The notes below the pieces were generated by a model. It had not been told where the DNA came from, did no database searches, and saw only the letters and a list, made by a program, of their open reading frames with translations. A program made the translations under genes and the position numbers. 64,000 nt of DNA from Sthenelais limicola (Eukaryota; Annelida; Polychaeta; Phyllodocida; Sigalionidae). Below are positions 12,527 through 24,127 of this stretch, in pieces. The DNA is taken from contig OW804096.1 of NCBI GenBank assembly GCA_942159475.1, forward strand, positions 102,150,194 to 102,214,193. Direction: 5' to 3'. The number at the start of each line of letters is the position of its first letter. Position 1 is the stretch's first letter.

Positions 12527-12790
12527 TCAGCTCAACCCATTTCAAGCAAATAGGGGAAAGGGAGGGGATTTTTCATGACAATGATTCATTTATAAAATTG
12601 CTCATCATGATATCCAAACTGGATAAGACTCGGTGACAGATATCTTTCTTATCCAAAGTTAAAGAAATACTCAGCGCAACCCATTTCAAACAAATAGAAG
12701 AAAGGGAGGTTTTTTTAATGACTGATTAGTTTAGTTAATTGTATATCATAATATCCAAACTGGATAAGAGTCGGTGACAGATCATATCTA
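12527..12790. repeat. Tandem duplication, unit about 135 bp
   Basis: Two diverged copies (about 12527-12650 and 12664-12790) share CAACCCATTTCAA, AAAGGGAGG and ATATCCAAACTGGATAAGA in the same order. Unit function unknown. Confidence 0.65.
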
Positions 12791-12941
12791 AGTTCAATCT
12801 AATGCCTTTTTCAATCCATGGCTAAATATGAGCCATATCTTCCATTCTATGGTAGGGTTATAATGTAATAGTCTGGGAAGCGAATCTTGGATTTGAATGC
12901 ATATATATATATATATTATATATAAATATATATAATATATA

Positions 12942-13319
12942 GGTAGTGGTCCTGGTGGTTGAACTTGGGATTGTGACCTGCTGAAGTTGTGCTTGCTGCG
13001 ATAGCTCAGTGGTAGAGCATCGGAGCGTCAATCTGAAGGTCCGGGGTTCAGTTCCCCGTCAAGGCAATGGCATTTTTCAGCAGGTTCACTACAATTGGTG
13101 CCGTGACCAGCCACCTGAGGGCAGCACTGTATACCCCAAGTTGGACGAAACCATATGAGATGAGTTTCGTCCAATGTTGGAGGGGGGCAGTGTAGTGGTC
13201 CTGGTGGTTGAACTTGGGATTGTGCTTGCCCCGATAGCTCAGTTGGTAGAGCATTGGAGCGTCAATCCAAAGGTCCGGGGTTCGGTTCCCCGTCAAGGCA
13301 ATGGCATTTTCCAGCAGGT

Positions 13320-13330
<11 letters not shown>
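12942..13330 (+). mobile_element. tRNA-Lys-like SINE, two tandem copies
   Basis: Two copies share the same 5' flank (GTAGTGGTCCTGGTGGTTG, from 12944 and 13192), a tRNA-like head (12995-13065 and 13228-13299) and the same tail (AATGGCATTTT...CAGCAGGTTCACTA). The head has an A box (TAGCTCAGTTGG), a B box (GGTTCGGTTCCC), an intact anticodon stem with loop GCGTCAA, and an intact T arm. The acceptor stem has mismatches and a C replaces U33, so it is a tRNA-derived Pol III SINE rather than a working tRNA. Overall it most resembles tRNA-Lys, although the triplet in the anticodon position reads GTC. Confidence 0.75.

Positions 13331-13380
<50 letters not shown>
13322..13380. repeat. (AT)n microsatellite
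   Basis: About 29 uninterrupted AT units at the end of the second SINE copy, followed by ACACACAC. A shorter TA-rich tract at 12898-12943 flanks the first copy on its left. Confidence 0.95.
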
Positions 13381-13388
<8 letters not shown>

Positions 13389-13393
13389 TTGTA

Positions 13394-13437
13394 ATGCAGA
13401 CGAATTAGAAGATCTATATCCTCTAATTCGTCTGCAT
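13394..13437. repeat. Hairpin, 16-bp arms
   Basis: ATGCAGACGAATTAGA at 13394-13409 and its exact inverse at 13422-13437, with a 12-nt loop. It directly follows the AT/AC microsatellite, a setting where replication slippage could have made it. Confidence 0.8.
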
Positions 13438-15607
13438 CAAGTAGAAGTGTTTATGAATAAAATTGTAACATTATTCAAAAAATAACAACGATAACATTAG
13501 ACTTAACACCCAGGTGCCATCAGTTCATCAGGACTAAAGTATGATAGGAAAAGGGAATCGACAAGACTGAGGTGCGTCCTTCTCAAATAAAAAACAGCAT
13601 CTAAAATCTGTAGTCCCTCACAGTCAGTATGATTTATTTCTCGACCTAAAATTATTTTCAATGTTATCAATACTTCAGCGTGAGCATGAATAATGAATAA
13701 AATAGTCATCAAAAGATTACATCAAAACGGCTAATAACAATTTAGAGATTCCATAAGACAGGGGTTGGGGGCGGGCGTAAGTTAACTCATTTGAGTGCCC
13801 ACATTAGCTATTTTATCCATGAATTGTCGCAGTATAAATTAGAACACAAGGGACCATAATGTGTGTTAGCGAACACAAAGCCCATGGGACTATATTCGTT
13901 GGCAACAATAAAAAGATCATAGATATGAAGAGTTTCTGAGTCTAAATCTAGGGAAATAACTAACAACGCCAGCAGCGTGTGCTGTATAGGAGCAGGCTAG
14001 TAGAGGCAAATTTCTTATGGGATGTTGATTCTAAATATATACTCAGCACACGTCTTGCATACTCTCATACTTTCCCTGTGAACGCTAGCTATTGGATCAG
14101 ATGAGAGATGTCTAATCCCATTTCTGCATAGGTATTGAGTTGTTTTCTTCATCTGTTTTTTTAAAATTCCATTGGAGGTAATCGAGGGAGAAGGCACTAG
14201 GTGTTGGAGATATATTATAGATAGTACATTGAAGATAGTAAAAGAGGGCATCGAATCATAACAAATTTACCTATGACAAAATCTACATATTTCTAAATCC
14301 TAAAAAGAAAAAAATACTTTCCTTCTGAATACGTCTATAATCAGCTAGGGTGTCAATTTTGGCAGGTCAATTTAATTATTCATTAATAAATTATCTTAAT
14401 TTGCTAATAACACAAGGTCGATAAATCTCACCCTAATTCCGCCTGCTGTCGCCGCCCCAGACTAAATCCTTTTAAAAGGTAATAATCCTCTCTTAGCCAT
14501 AGATAATCCAGGCACGAGGATTACCTTACGGTACCCCAGAATCTCCAATGACACTGGAGAAAAGGTACGTGTGGGGGAGGGCTGGTGGTATGTACAAGGG
14601 ACCGGTACGCTCCTCCGGGCTGCTGTCCTTACCGCTACTACCGCTTTGACTCCAGGAGGACCGGATATTATTTCTATTGCTATAGTAACTAGGCCACCCT
14701 GGAAGAACATGGGCCCTCTCGTGGTAAGTAATGTAGTTGTGTGTGCCAGTGAGGTAACTACACTCTATTTGAGATCTGTTAGGAGCGACGCCCCATAGGT
14801 TAACCATTGACCGCTTTGATGTTTACTCTCAGTAGGTCTCAAACAGAGTGTACTAACCTCACTCTTTGAAGGCTTGGGCATGGCAGTGTGCGACAGGCCA
14901 TCGGAACTGGAAGCTGGTCTATGCCAAATTGTAAGAATATCAGACCAACATGATTGTGTTCGACAAAAAATAGGGGTAAATTGATTCAGGGATTTTAATA
15001 AGGGTTGGCTTAGAATCTAGACAGCAACACCATTTTCCCAGTTTGATTAACATAATATATAGATGTATTATTTACATGAGATGCTTTTAGATAGGGGGAA
15101 AATACCTTAAGGTCATTCACATTGGATATATAATTGGAACCGGCATGATAATTCAAATAACATCTAAAATATACGCAGCTGAAATAATTACGGTGTACTT
15201 ACTATTAATGTAGCAAAAATGAATGAGCGCTATGTACCATATTTATTTATTCAATACTCCCAGTAAATACAGTATTTTCATAATTCTATTGAAAAGCTGT
15301 CAAACTTTGAATGCAAAACATTGAAAACAAACTTTAAAAAAAATATTATAATATAAAAAATGACTTTTGAAAGTATGATGTCTTTTCAACAATGCCAAAA
15401 CTTTTGAAGTTCAATAATTGTCATAATATAAGACGAAGAAATAATCGGTTTTGCCAGGATTTAAGGATAACCTTTTGAATTAATGAAAATGAGTTCTATT
15501 ACTTTTAATCTCTATTTTGGGGTCTAAGCAAAATCCTGTCGGTCAATACTGTTAAAATTTGGCATTGGCATAGGTTGCACGTACATAATGAAGTTAGGAC
15601 TTCGGAT
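13438..15607. other. No gene recognised
   Basis: AT-rich, except for a more GC-rich patch at 14500-14800 with overlapping ORFs on both strands (for example + 14571-14798 and - 14526-14807). A GTAAGT follows CTCGTG near 14722, which could be a donor, but no protein family is recognised. Confidence 0.35.
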
Positions 15608-15775
15608 GATTAATATATACTAGTATATGTGGTTATATTATGATGGACTATATTGTGCTGCTGGACACCTGAATGGACACACACTGGTTGCTAGGGTGAC
15701 ACCCGCCAGTGACCACCAAACACTCACTCTAATGCTGACCAACGCAGTGGGCAGTTGTGTATTCTGTTCTGAGAT
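15608..15775 (+). repeat. Split direct repeat A1 of the Ngaro-like element
   Basis: 168 bp, starting GATTAATATATACTAG and ending TCTGTTCTGAGAT. It recurs at 24128-24149 plus 25714-25864 with only a few differences. Confidence 0.85.
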
Positions 15776-15972
15776 GAAGGTGACGAGGAAGCTAATTGGA
15801 AAACTTACTTGGACGGCAATATCGAGGAAGTAAATGATCTGTCGGCCTCAGGTGACGTACCGACCAGTACTACCGATGTCTTGTCTAAGATATTGGCAAT
15901 GGCGTCTACAACACAGCAACAACTCACTTCATTTCCTGTCAGGCGGCTGATAAAGTCACTATTACCTGTCTG

Positions 15973-16860
15973 ATGGATAGAATCTCTACCATGGAACGTG
16001 GGAAATCACCTGTTTCTCCCCTACAACCAAAGTCTCCTCGTAATGCTGCGTCACTCGGTCAGCAACCACCGGCCCAGAACCAGAGTCTACCTGCACTTGT
16101 TCCCGGTATGCCTGGGCCTCTGACAGCTGTTCAACCTCTGCTGTCATCACTTACTGTCAACCCGCCAGGGTTGGCTTGTGCCGGCCTTGTTGGCCTGACT
16201 CCTGTCTCGACTACGACTATCACCACTCCAACAATGGCTTCTAACCCTGATCCTGCAGCAGCCGTCATGCTCGCCATGGCTACTTCTATGAGCCAGTTAT
16301 CGGTCAGCATAGATCCATCTGTCACAAGGTATCCCTTTGCGTCCAGAATAACAATACTTAGTGCTTGTCAAAGGTATGCCTCTTAAATCTGCAGAACGTC
16401 CAAAATGTCTCTACAGGAATACCTATACGGCATGTCGTTGGTCCTTGAGCATTTAATTAGCTCTGGCGGGGACTGGCGCAGCTACTTGTGTCACTTCCAG
16501 AATATGTTGAATCTTTCCATTGGCAAGTCCTATATTAATTCCGCCTATACTAGTTATGGTAGGGAAGTTGTGGATTGTTATTTGAGGAATCCTGCTGTCG
16601 GATTCACGCCCCGAAGTGCCCTGTCAATAGCCACACATTTCACGTCTGCAAACGAGTCAAAGGCAAGAACCGTGAACAAAACAAAGTCTGGATCTACTCT
16701 TAAACGCTCTTCTGATGGTAAACTTGTGATTCCTTTCGGATTGGCCTGATGAAGTTTGTTTCAAGTTTAATCAAGGAGTCTGCACAGGAGCTTGCTCCCG
16801 TTCTCATGTTTGCGGATCATGTAAATCCAAATCGCACAAAGTGGGGTTTTGCAGAAAGGC
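15973..16860 (+). pseudogene. Gag-like region of the Ngaro-like element
   Basis: Three pieces in two frames. 15973-16386 is a Pro/Ser/Thr-rich stretch. 16405-16749, in the same frame after a stop, is a folded-looking segment rich in aromatic residues (YLYGM, WRSYLCHF, SAYTSYGREVVDCYL). From 16745, in the next frame, comes a cysteine/histidine cluster (CFKFNQGVC, then CSRSHVCGSC and HKVGFC), the zinc-finger type found at the end of gag in DIRS-order elements. The gag role follows from position before the RT and from this finger. At least one stop and one frameshift break it. Confidence 0.6.
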
Positions 16861-18091
16861 AGACTCTGCAGACAAGTTATAACACGTCACGCCACTTCCG
16901 GTCCATTTCAAGATGGTGGTCATCGACCCTTTTTTCAGTCCCTCGACTATGAATTTGTGTCAACTACTAAAGTTTCAGATGCATCTGTTACTACTAACCT
17001 ACCGGATTCTTCTACTAGTAAGTTTTTCTCATATGGTTCACATTTTGATGATGATATTCCCGATAGTTTGTCCCCTACAGCTGTATCGACTGACCCCAGG
17101 TCGCCGGGTCCGACTCCAGCTTACTACTGTTTACCTTTGCTTACCCGTGCCTCTTCTAGACACAAAATCGGATCGGCATATTCACAAATGAATCTGGCCG
17201 GGTGGCTACATGAACTACAATTCGAAGAAGACAAAGTGCTCTCCTCCTTGTTTGATGGCATTAGTAGTCGTTTTCGCATTGTGGACTCCGGAGCAAATGT
17301 TCCACACTACGTTTGCGATAACTACGCCTCAGCTACGTCCGGACCTGCTTTTTCATTTATATCTGACTTGATTGGTCAGGAGTTAAGTGAAGATAAATTT
17401 GTGATTACATCATGGAATACGCCAAGATGCATTCACGCCATTGGTGTGGTCCCGAAGCAGGGTGGGAAATATCGCCCCATCACTGATTGCAGTAGGCCAT
17501 CATCCTATTCGATCAATAACTTCATGAATGTCACCCAACTCAACCATTCACTTATAAGCATGAGGATTTAGTTTCGTCAGTTCTTCCGCCAGGTGATTTC
17601 ATGTCTTGTGTAGACATCAAGGCGGCATACCGCTCTATTTCTGTGCACCCTAACGACTGGCAGTATCAGGGCTTGAGATGGGTTGTGGATGGCATCCCTC
17701 GCACGTTGGACACACACCTATGTTTCGGCTTAAAGTGTGCCCCCTACATCTTTACAGTTATCAGTGACTTCGTCGTTAGCTGCATGTGCAGGAGAGGTTT
17801 CCCTAATATCATTAATTACCTCGATGACTTCTTCTGCTGGGGTGACTCTTTCGCTTCTTGCCAGGAATCACAATCTCAACTGGTATCACTCCTCGGTCAG
17901 CTGGGGTTTGAAGTATCATGGGCTAAGTGCTCTTCTCCCTCCAACTCCTGTCGCTACTTGGGGGTCACTTTCAATACTACTGAGATGACCATGTCCCTGC
18001 CTGATGATAAAGTCATTCGTCTTCATCAAGAATTGAACTTCTTCCAACATCGCACCCGTGCCACTCCATCAGCTACAGAGATTATGTGGTA
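16849..18091 (+). pseudogene. Reverse transcriptase domain, frameshifted
   Basis: The N-terminal half is 16849-17571: linker, then fingers-type sequence with VPKQGGKYRPITDCS. The palm is 17601-18091 in another frame: VDIKAAYRSISVHP, the FGLKCAPYIF segment and catalytic YLDDF at 17817-17831, followed by the LGVTFNT segment. These are the usual RT blocks of DIRS-order elements. A stop and frame change separate the halves near 17571-17600, and the domain is cut at 18091 by the TTAA-flanked insert. Confidence 0.8.
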
Positions 18092-18095
18092 TTAA

Positions 18096-19460
18096 CCTCT
18101 CACCGACCTACTTGGGCCAAGCAGCAGTAACCAATTAGAGGCGAGGAATGCCATAACAAATAGTGACCACATGGTCACCCCAAGGCTCGCTGGCCGGACC
18201 TCCGACAAACAAACGTGTTGACATCCTCTCTGTGTATAGGAATACTATAGGTTGTACATGGGTGTAGGGTTGATGGAAGGCGATATGTACATTGATTTGT
18301 AGTTTTAAAAACGGTTAAAAGGTATGCTTGGGTAGATGACCAACACATGAGATTTAAGAGATCCCAATTTGTGTTTTTTATCCATAATTTAAAGGAAAAA
18401 TTGAAATGTTTACCTTGGATTAAAGCTTGACCACACACATAGATCACGAAATATAGGAGCAGGATGGGGAAGGGGGTGGGGATATTTACCTATTCTTATT
18501 GTTCTTCATGTTTTCAGATTATCAAAAGTGGACTAGAATTAGACAAGTATCATAAGTATTTAAACTTATTACTATATTCTAAAAGCTACACGTGTGAGCT
18601 GTTACTTATTCAAATCAATAGAGAGATTGTACCCGACATAGGTACTAGGTGATTTTAGGGCATTTTAGCCATGACAAAATACATGTATGTCCAAAAAAAA
18701 TAGATAGGGTAGGGAATACCTTTTCGGGAACCGGGATTGGGGCCTATTTTAGGTCAGGATTCGGAATTTAAAAGTGGGATTCGGGAAAGGGATTTGGAGC
18801 CAGATTTAATTTGTACAGGTAGGGATTGCAAATAGAAAAACGGGATTGCAAATTGAAAATCTGCGTGATTTGGGAAATGGAAAATTGGAAACGGGATTCA
18901 AAGGGTGGGGGTGGGGGGTGGGGGGGGGGGGATATTCCCTACCCTGAATAGAAGCCCCAAAGAATTCTCTACTTTCATTATATTTATTGTGGGGAAACAA
19001 AACGAGAACAAATATAACTGTACATCCAGGAGGGACTGCTAACGTTAAAATACCCATTGGGCCCATTTTGTGAGAATCTGTCATAATGATTTAAATGTAT
19101 ATTGATCATAATACAACATATTAGTCCCATATATCAGTAGCTGTGAGCATACAGCCTTACAGGTGTATAGGACGGGGCATCGAAGCCCACAATCTGGAGA
19201 GGGAGCCTGGTTATATATAGCTTCTTATCTTCCATGATTTCAAAAGAAAATTAAATATGTATGCCCACTTCTCTTTGCTAAATGATCTCTCTATTGTCTC
19301 TGGCGATGTGTACAATCAGAGGTTAGACATGATTCAACAAAACAGGTAGACGTTACTATCTACCATTGGATTACCTATACGGGCATGCATACATGCATGC
19401 CCACCGGTCAGTGTTTGTCGGAGTACATCAAAATGAGGTCAGCGGGTCAGATGGGAGGAG
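18096..19460. mobile_element. TTAA-flanked insert inside the RT/RNase H region
   Basis: 1365 bp of non-coding DNA split the RT from the connection/RNase H sequence, which resumes at about 19465. TTAA stands at both edges (18092-18095 and 19461-19464), the target duplication of piggyBac-type elements. The inner ends are only weakly inverted (CCTCTCACC against CTCCTCCCA), so class is tentative. It holds a nested mini-element with inverted GGGTAGGGAATA ends (18707-18718, 18933-18944), a G-rich run near 18905-18931, and a terminus-like sequence at 19062-19085 shared with the 53722-55410 element. Confidence 0.5.
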
Positions 19461-19464
19461 TTAA

Positions 19465-20103
19465 GTCCCGCTCGGCGAGAGGTCAATTTTGTCCCATGCC
19501 TCCAAATTGATTAAAGGAGGTAGAACTTTTTCCAGGAGGATAATGGACCTCTTGAAAGTGTCTAAGCCTTGTTGTCGTCGCATCAAGTTGGGTCATCAGT
19601 TCAGGGCTGATGTCATGTGGTGGATCCAATTTGCACAATCCTTCAACGGAAAGGCTTGCATGATTCGCCACCATTACCGCAAATTTTTCAGTCTTCATTC
19701 AGACGCATCGACAAAGGGATTTGGCCTTACTTAGTCGGGAGACTGGGTGGCTGGTGGTTTTCTATCTGCCACTCCTCCCAATCAATCCTTTCTGTTGATT
19801 CATCGCATCATCACTGGATTGACTTGTGCCCCCCTACGTTCAACATCAACTATTTAGAGCTCTTACCTGTCTGGCTGGCTTGCCACCGGTTTGGGCCAGA
19901 ATGGTCAGGCAGTAAAATCACCTGTTTGTCTGACAACACACTAGTTGTGGCCATGATTCGCTCAGGTCGCAGCTTGAACCCCTTTTGCATGGATTTGCTG
20001 CATGACATATTCTGGTGCTCAGCTCTGTGCAATTTTCATTTATTAGCATCTCACATTCCGGGGGTCAGCAATGTTCTTCCTGATGTCTTGTCTAGACTAC
20101 ATT
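19465..20103 (+). pseudogene. RNase H domain of the Ngaro-like element
   Basis: The connection sequence (ASKLIKGGRTFSRRIMDL) leads to the first catalytic Asp in LHSDAS (codon 19702). The reading then changes frame near 19735. The other acidic residues follow as NYLELLPV (Glu codon 19857), CLSDNTLVV (Asp codon 19932) and NVLPDVLSR near the end. This D-E-D-D order is that of retroelement RNase H. The domain is recognisable throughout but split between two frames. Confidence 0.75.
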
Positions 20104-20178
20104 CATTTCCCCAGTACTCTCTTTCTGACTCTGACTTATGTTGTTGCAGATGTGCTCCTCCTAGACTTGGATGAAGAA

Positions 20179-22266
20179 ATGAACTCCTTCGTCAGGGGGG
20201 CGTGGTCGCTAAATACCAACTTGGCACACAAGTCTCAGTGGAAGAGATATTTCAGTTTCTGCAACCAGATTCATGCGATTCCAGCACCAGCCTCTGTCGA
20301 GACCGTGGGGTGGTTTCTGACTTTCCTGGCCAGGGATTGTAAATATTCTACAATTGAAAACTACTTATCGTCCGTGATAATCCTGCACAAATGTTATGGC
20401 TATCCATCTGAATTTCGGAGCTCTTTCTACCTTAAAATGGTGTTACAGGGAATTAAAAGAGCCCTTGGTACCTTAGTAAAACAAGCCAGACCATCAGCCA
20501 GTAAAACAAGCCAGACCATCAGCCAGTTTCGGATGATGTATCTTCACGTCGATGTCTTGGACAGCCACTGTCATGCCATGTGGGGAGTGATCTTGCTTTC
20601 GTTTAGGTCGCTGCTGAGGAAATCCAATATCATTCCTGACTCGATTTGCTTCACTCCTCGCCATGTTCTCACACGTACAGACCTTTCCTTCTCGGAGTGG
20701 GGTGTTATTCTGTCTATTTCATCCTCCAAGACTCGTCAATTTGGTGGTCGACCGCTGCTGATACCTATTAAACGGATTCCATCACCTCCGTTATGTGTTG
20801 TTTCCCTCGTGGTGTGGAATATCCATGAGTTAAATAATGAAAAGTATAAAAATTCATACATTTATAAAATGCCAATTCTTTGGAACAAATTATCTCAACC
20901 AGTAAGACAGATAAAAACTAGGGAAGCTTTCCGGACATGGTTGAAAAATACCCACCCCCAGGAATGCGATAAGTACCTAAAAAGTGAGAATAATACTCAA
21001 GGTGAAGTGCCTTAGTAGGGTGTATTGAAGGTTGAAAATAACCATTGGTAATAACAATTTCAGTAACAACAATTACCGGTATAAAGGTCACTGAACGAGA
21101 CCATTGACTTGTTTACAGGGGCATATTATGTTGTGACTGAGGTTTATATTGATATAATTGAATGTTGTATATTATACGGTGACTGAGGTGTATATTGATA
21201 TAATTGGGTGTCGAAGTGTGTACCAGTAGACAATTGTGGGTGGGTCGATTGTGTGGGAATAGGAAGTGGGTTAAGGTAGGCATGTAAGTTCTACGAATAA
21301 GGCCGATACAACGGTATAATGTCAAGTGGGATGGTTGGGGCTGTTTTTACTGTTAAGACTTAACTTTATATACAACTGTGTTCATCAAAAATTGCTTTAT
21401 TTTCTCTCTTTTGCCAGTATAGGCAAAATATTCTATATAGGTTCAAATTATTAACCCAATGTAGGGTAAAATAATGTAAGGAACATCGTGATATAGGACA
21501 ATAATCAAAATGGACTAGGAACATATTGATAGTCAATGAATAATCTTTTGGAGGGTCCCCCACGGGGTTCCCATCTGAGATTGATTTAGAATATTACTAT
21601 AAATATTACTGGACTATTTTAATCAAAACCATGGACTTGGACCAAAAACATCGCAAATGAACCAAGTTCACCACTCAAGACAGCAAAAAGAAGACTCATC
21701 AGTGAACTGCAATTACAATGTATAGTAGCAAAAAGAACTGTGACATTCTATTACTTAATATCAAAAGGACATGGACATTGAATATAATTAATTCTTCTAC
21801 ACACTTTGTTTTTAAAGAATATTCACATTTTATGTATTCACATCTTTTGTTAAGGGCTACCTGGTAGATCTCCATCGGAGAGGGAGTACTGGCCCTATTC
21901 TTTGATTTATATAATGTATATGTATAAGTTACGGAATAAAAGTTGTATAATAATAATAATAGTTTCCTTCATTATCATGCCCTGTATTCATGTCCAACCG
22001 GAATGGGAGGCCTTGTCCGATTGTGTATTCGGACGTCTCTCTGTATCTGTAAGAAGCTCGTCACTGCCATTGGTCTCCCTGCTTCAGAGTACTCCTTTCA
22101 CTCCCTTCGCAGGTCTGGGGCATCCTATCTACATGAGTTGGGATTTTCTCTAGCTGACATCAAGATGCTTGGACATTGGCGTTCTCTTGTAGCCCTGGAA
22201 TATTTATCAATTTCCCCAGATCGCAGGGTAGAATTAGAAGCCGTCGTCGCTTCTAATCTTAATTAA
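20179..22266 (+). pseudogene. Tyrosine recombinase, interrupted by a LINE fragment
   Basis: The N-terminal SAM-like part and first catalytic block are at 20179-20810 (FRSLLRKSN carries the box-A Arg). The C-terminal half is at about 21943-22266, with HSLRRSG (His codon 22099, Arg codon 22108), GHW and the candidate nucleophile Tyr in EYLS (codon 22201). This enzyme replaces the DDE integrase in DIRS-order retrotransposons and integrates circular cDNA. About 1.1 kb of LINE-derived and other sequence separates the halves. A 25-bp tandem duplication (20478-20502/20503-20527) also changes frame within the N-terminal half. All catalytic blocks are present but not in one reading frame. Confidence 0.8.
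20812..21940 (+). mobile_element. 3' fragment of a non-LTR retrotransposon (LINE a) inside the recombinase gene
   Basis: From about 20812 the reading continues in frame into a LINE ORF2 C-terminus (YKNSYIYKMPILWNKL, then KTREAFRTWLK), closely similar to LINE b at 22905-23060. The remaining sequence to about 21940 is AT-rich non-coding, probably LINE 3' UTR plus other debris. It ends near a short AATAAT tract just before the recombinase resumes. Exact edges are uncertain. Confidence 0.6.
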
Positions 22267-22280
22267 TTCTTCTTCTCACT

Positions 22281-23068
22281 ATTATACTGATTGTATAAAG
22301 AGTCTTCAGGAGGATCTTGATAGAGTGGCAATATGGTGTGCCAGAAACAAGATATCATTAAACATTAAGAAATGCAAATCAATGACAATTAGTTCAGGAC
22401 CAATGAAGAATATGGTGGATAAATATAGTATTTATACCCAACAACTCGAACAGGTTAAACATTATAAATTCTTGGGAGTAGACATTGACGAAAACCTGAA
22501 TTTTAAAACTTTCTTAGACAAAAAAATAGCAGTTATCAGAAACAAGGTAAAGTCACTCTCCAAACTATACGGTATTTGTGACAAGAAAACTATGTTAATG
22601 ATTTATAAAGTTACAATTTTGCCCCACATTGATTATGGGGATATTTTTTATCAGGCAGCCCCTATAAAGTATCTTGATAGGCTATAAGCCCTCCAAAACT
22701 CAGCATTGAAAATATCTTTAAAGCTTCCTAAATATACCAGCTCGAAAGCTTTACATCAGGAAGTAAAATTCCCATCACTTGTTACCAGGAGAAATGCACA
22801 TCTGCTTGAGATGGCATTTAGACGGACATTGTCGCCTGATAATGTTGATGACAGGAAAGTAGCTCTTAGAGGACTAAGTAAAGGTACAAAACTCAAGGTC
22901 CCACAACCAAAGAATGAAAAATTTAGAAATTCTTACTTATACAAATTAACATCCCTCTGGAACGAACTACCTCAAAAACCAAGAGAGATAAAGACCAGGA
23001 AAGAATTCAGAACCTATTTAAAAAATGTCTACCCTCAAGAATTCGATAAATTCCTCAAGGAGGAGTAA
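22281..23068 (+). pseudogene. LINE b: RT thumb and C-terminal part of a non-LTR retrotransposon
   Basis: One reading frame runs from about 22281 to 23068 with a single internal stop (TAA at 22685-22687). It shows LQEDLDRVAIWCARN and LNIKKCKSM, then FLGVDIDENLNF (RT thumb region), LPHIDYGDIFY and, after the stop, LQNSALKI, with the conserved ORF2 tail (NSYLYKLTSLWNEL, KEFRTYLKN) ending at TAA 23066. It is 5'-truncated, as usual for LINE copies. This order resembles the CR1/Jockey/RTE-like group; the clade cannot be fixed from this fragment. It starts just after the recombinase stop of the Ngaro-like element. Confidence 0.75.
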
Positions 23069-24052
23069 TGTAATTGTGATTGTCTGATTATTAAATTATA
23101 TAGCTATATAATTATTAATTATATGGTTGTGTAAATGTTAATTATTAAGCTACAAACTATCAACTAGTCATTGCTGGACAAAATCTTATTAGAGGTGGGG
23201 GGAAGGGGGGTTGATTAGGCATGTAAGACCTAAAATAGATGACCGAGATATCGGAAAATCGGACCATCCGATGGGGAGGGTACTGTAAACATTACTGTAA
23301 AATTACTGTAAAATTGTTGCCTACTCATCGAATGTATTAAAATGATGAGAAGGAAATTATCGAATAATTTACCTTAATTAAATTATACTCTGTTAACATA
23401 GAAGACCTAAAATTTTCACCCACCCGGTACAGGATGGAAGGTTTGTTATAAAATCTATCTAGTTCAGGATAGGTTAGGTCTCTATTCTCTAATGAAGGAA
23501 AATTATATAAATGATGACAATTGATGACGGTCACGCTCCGAACATTGTATATCTAAAAGAATGTTAAACCTCCCTAGTACAAGGGATATTACCGTCTCTA
23601 TATTCAAACAGGTAAACATGCCACTTGTTGATTATATATTCTGTAATAAAAGGTCTACGTATGAAACATCAAATCGAACGATAAATGACTGTATAATTTA
23701 TTTATTTCCATTCAAGGATTTTAACTACAGGTACCATCTGAAGTAGTATTATACAGAGGAATTTTCCAACGTGACAATGAACACTCGTCAGAAATCAGCA
23801 AGTCACCCTTAATGAACAATGAACAATGACGCTATACATATTACTATAGTGGGCCACAAGATCGCCACTTTCATGCTAAAACTTGATTACCAACATTAAG
23901 ACAATGATGTATTTTGAATCAGTTCTTTTATTTTCCTAGGGCCTTCAGGAAGATCATTTCTGTGAAGAATGTGTCCAATTCGTAATTATATTCTATGTAC
24001 ATGTAATTATGAATAAAAGTTTTATATATATATATATTATACTTGGCTCATT
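23069..24052. other. AT-rich filler between LINE b and repeat B1
   Basis: Presumably the LINE 3' tail, other inserted DNA and the Ngaro-like 3' non-coding sequence. AATAAAAG at 24012 could serve as a poly(A) signal for the element. No ORF with a recognised domain. Confidence 0.35.
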
Positions 24053-24125
24053 GGCGGACATCACTTCTAAGTTCGAGCCAATAAATAATTACAAACTACC
24101 TGCTTGCCTTGTTCCTGATATTGAT
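24053..24125 (+). repeat. Split direct repeat B1 of the Ngaro-like element
   Basis: 73 bp beginning GGCGGACATCACTTC, identical to 25893-25965 (B2). Two bases separate it from the start of A2. Confidence 0.85.
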
Positions 24126-24127
24126 GT

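Noticed and set aside
12995..13299. Two functional tRNA genes
   Set aside because: Acceptor mismatches, loss of U33 and shared non-tRNA flanks fit a SINE better.
13174..13485. 103-codon ORF on + with an AQLVEHWSVNPKVRGSVP-like segment
   Set aside because: This peptide is the well-known chance translation of a tRNA-derived SINE, and the rest is AT microsatellite.
14526..14807. Overlapping ORFs on both strands in a GC-richer patch
   Set aside because: No recognisable domain, and neither strand has a matched acceptor and donor pair.
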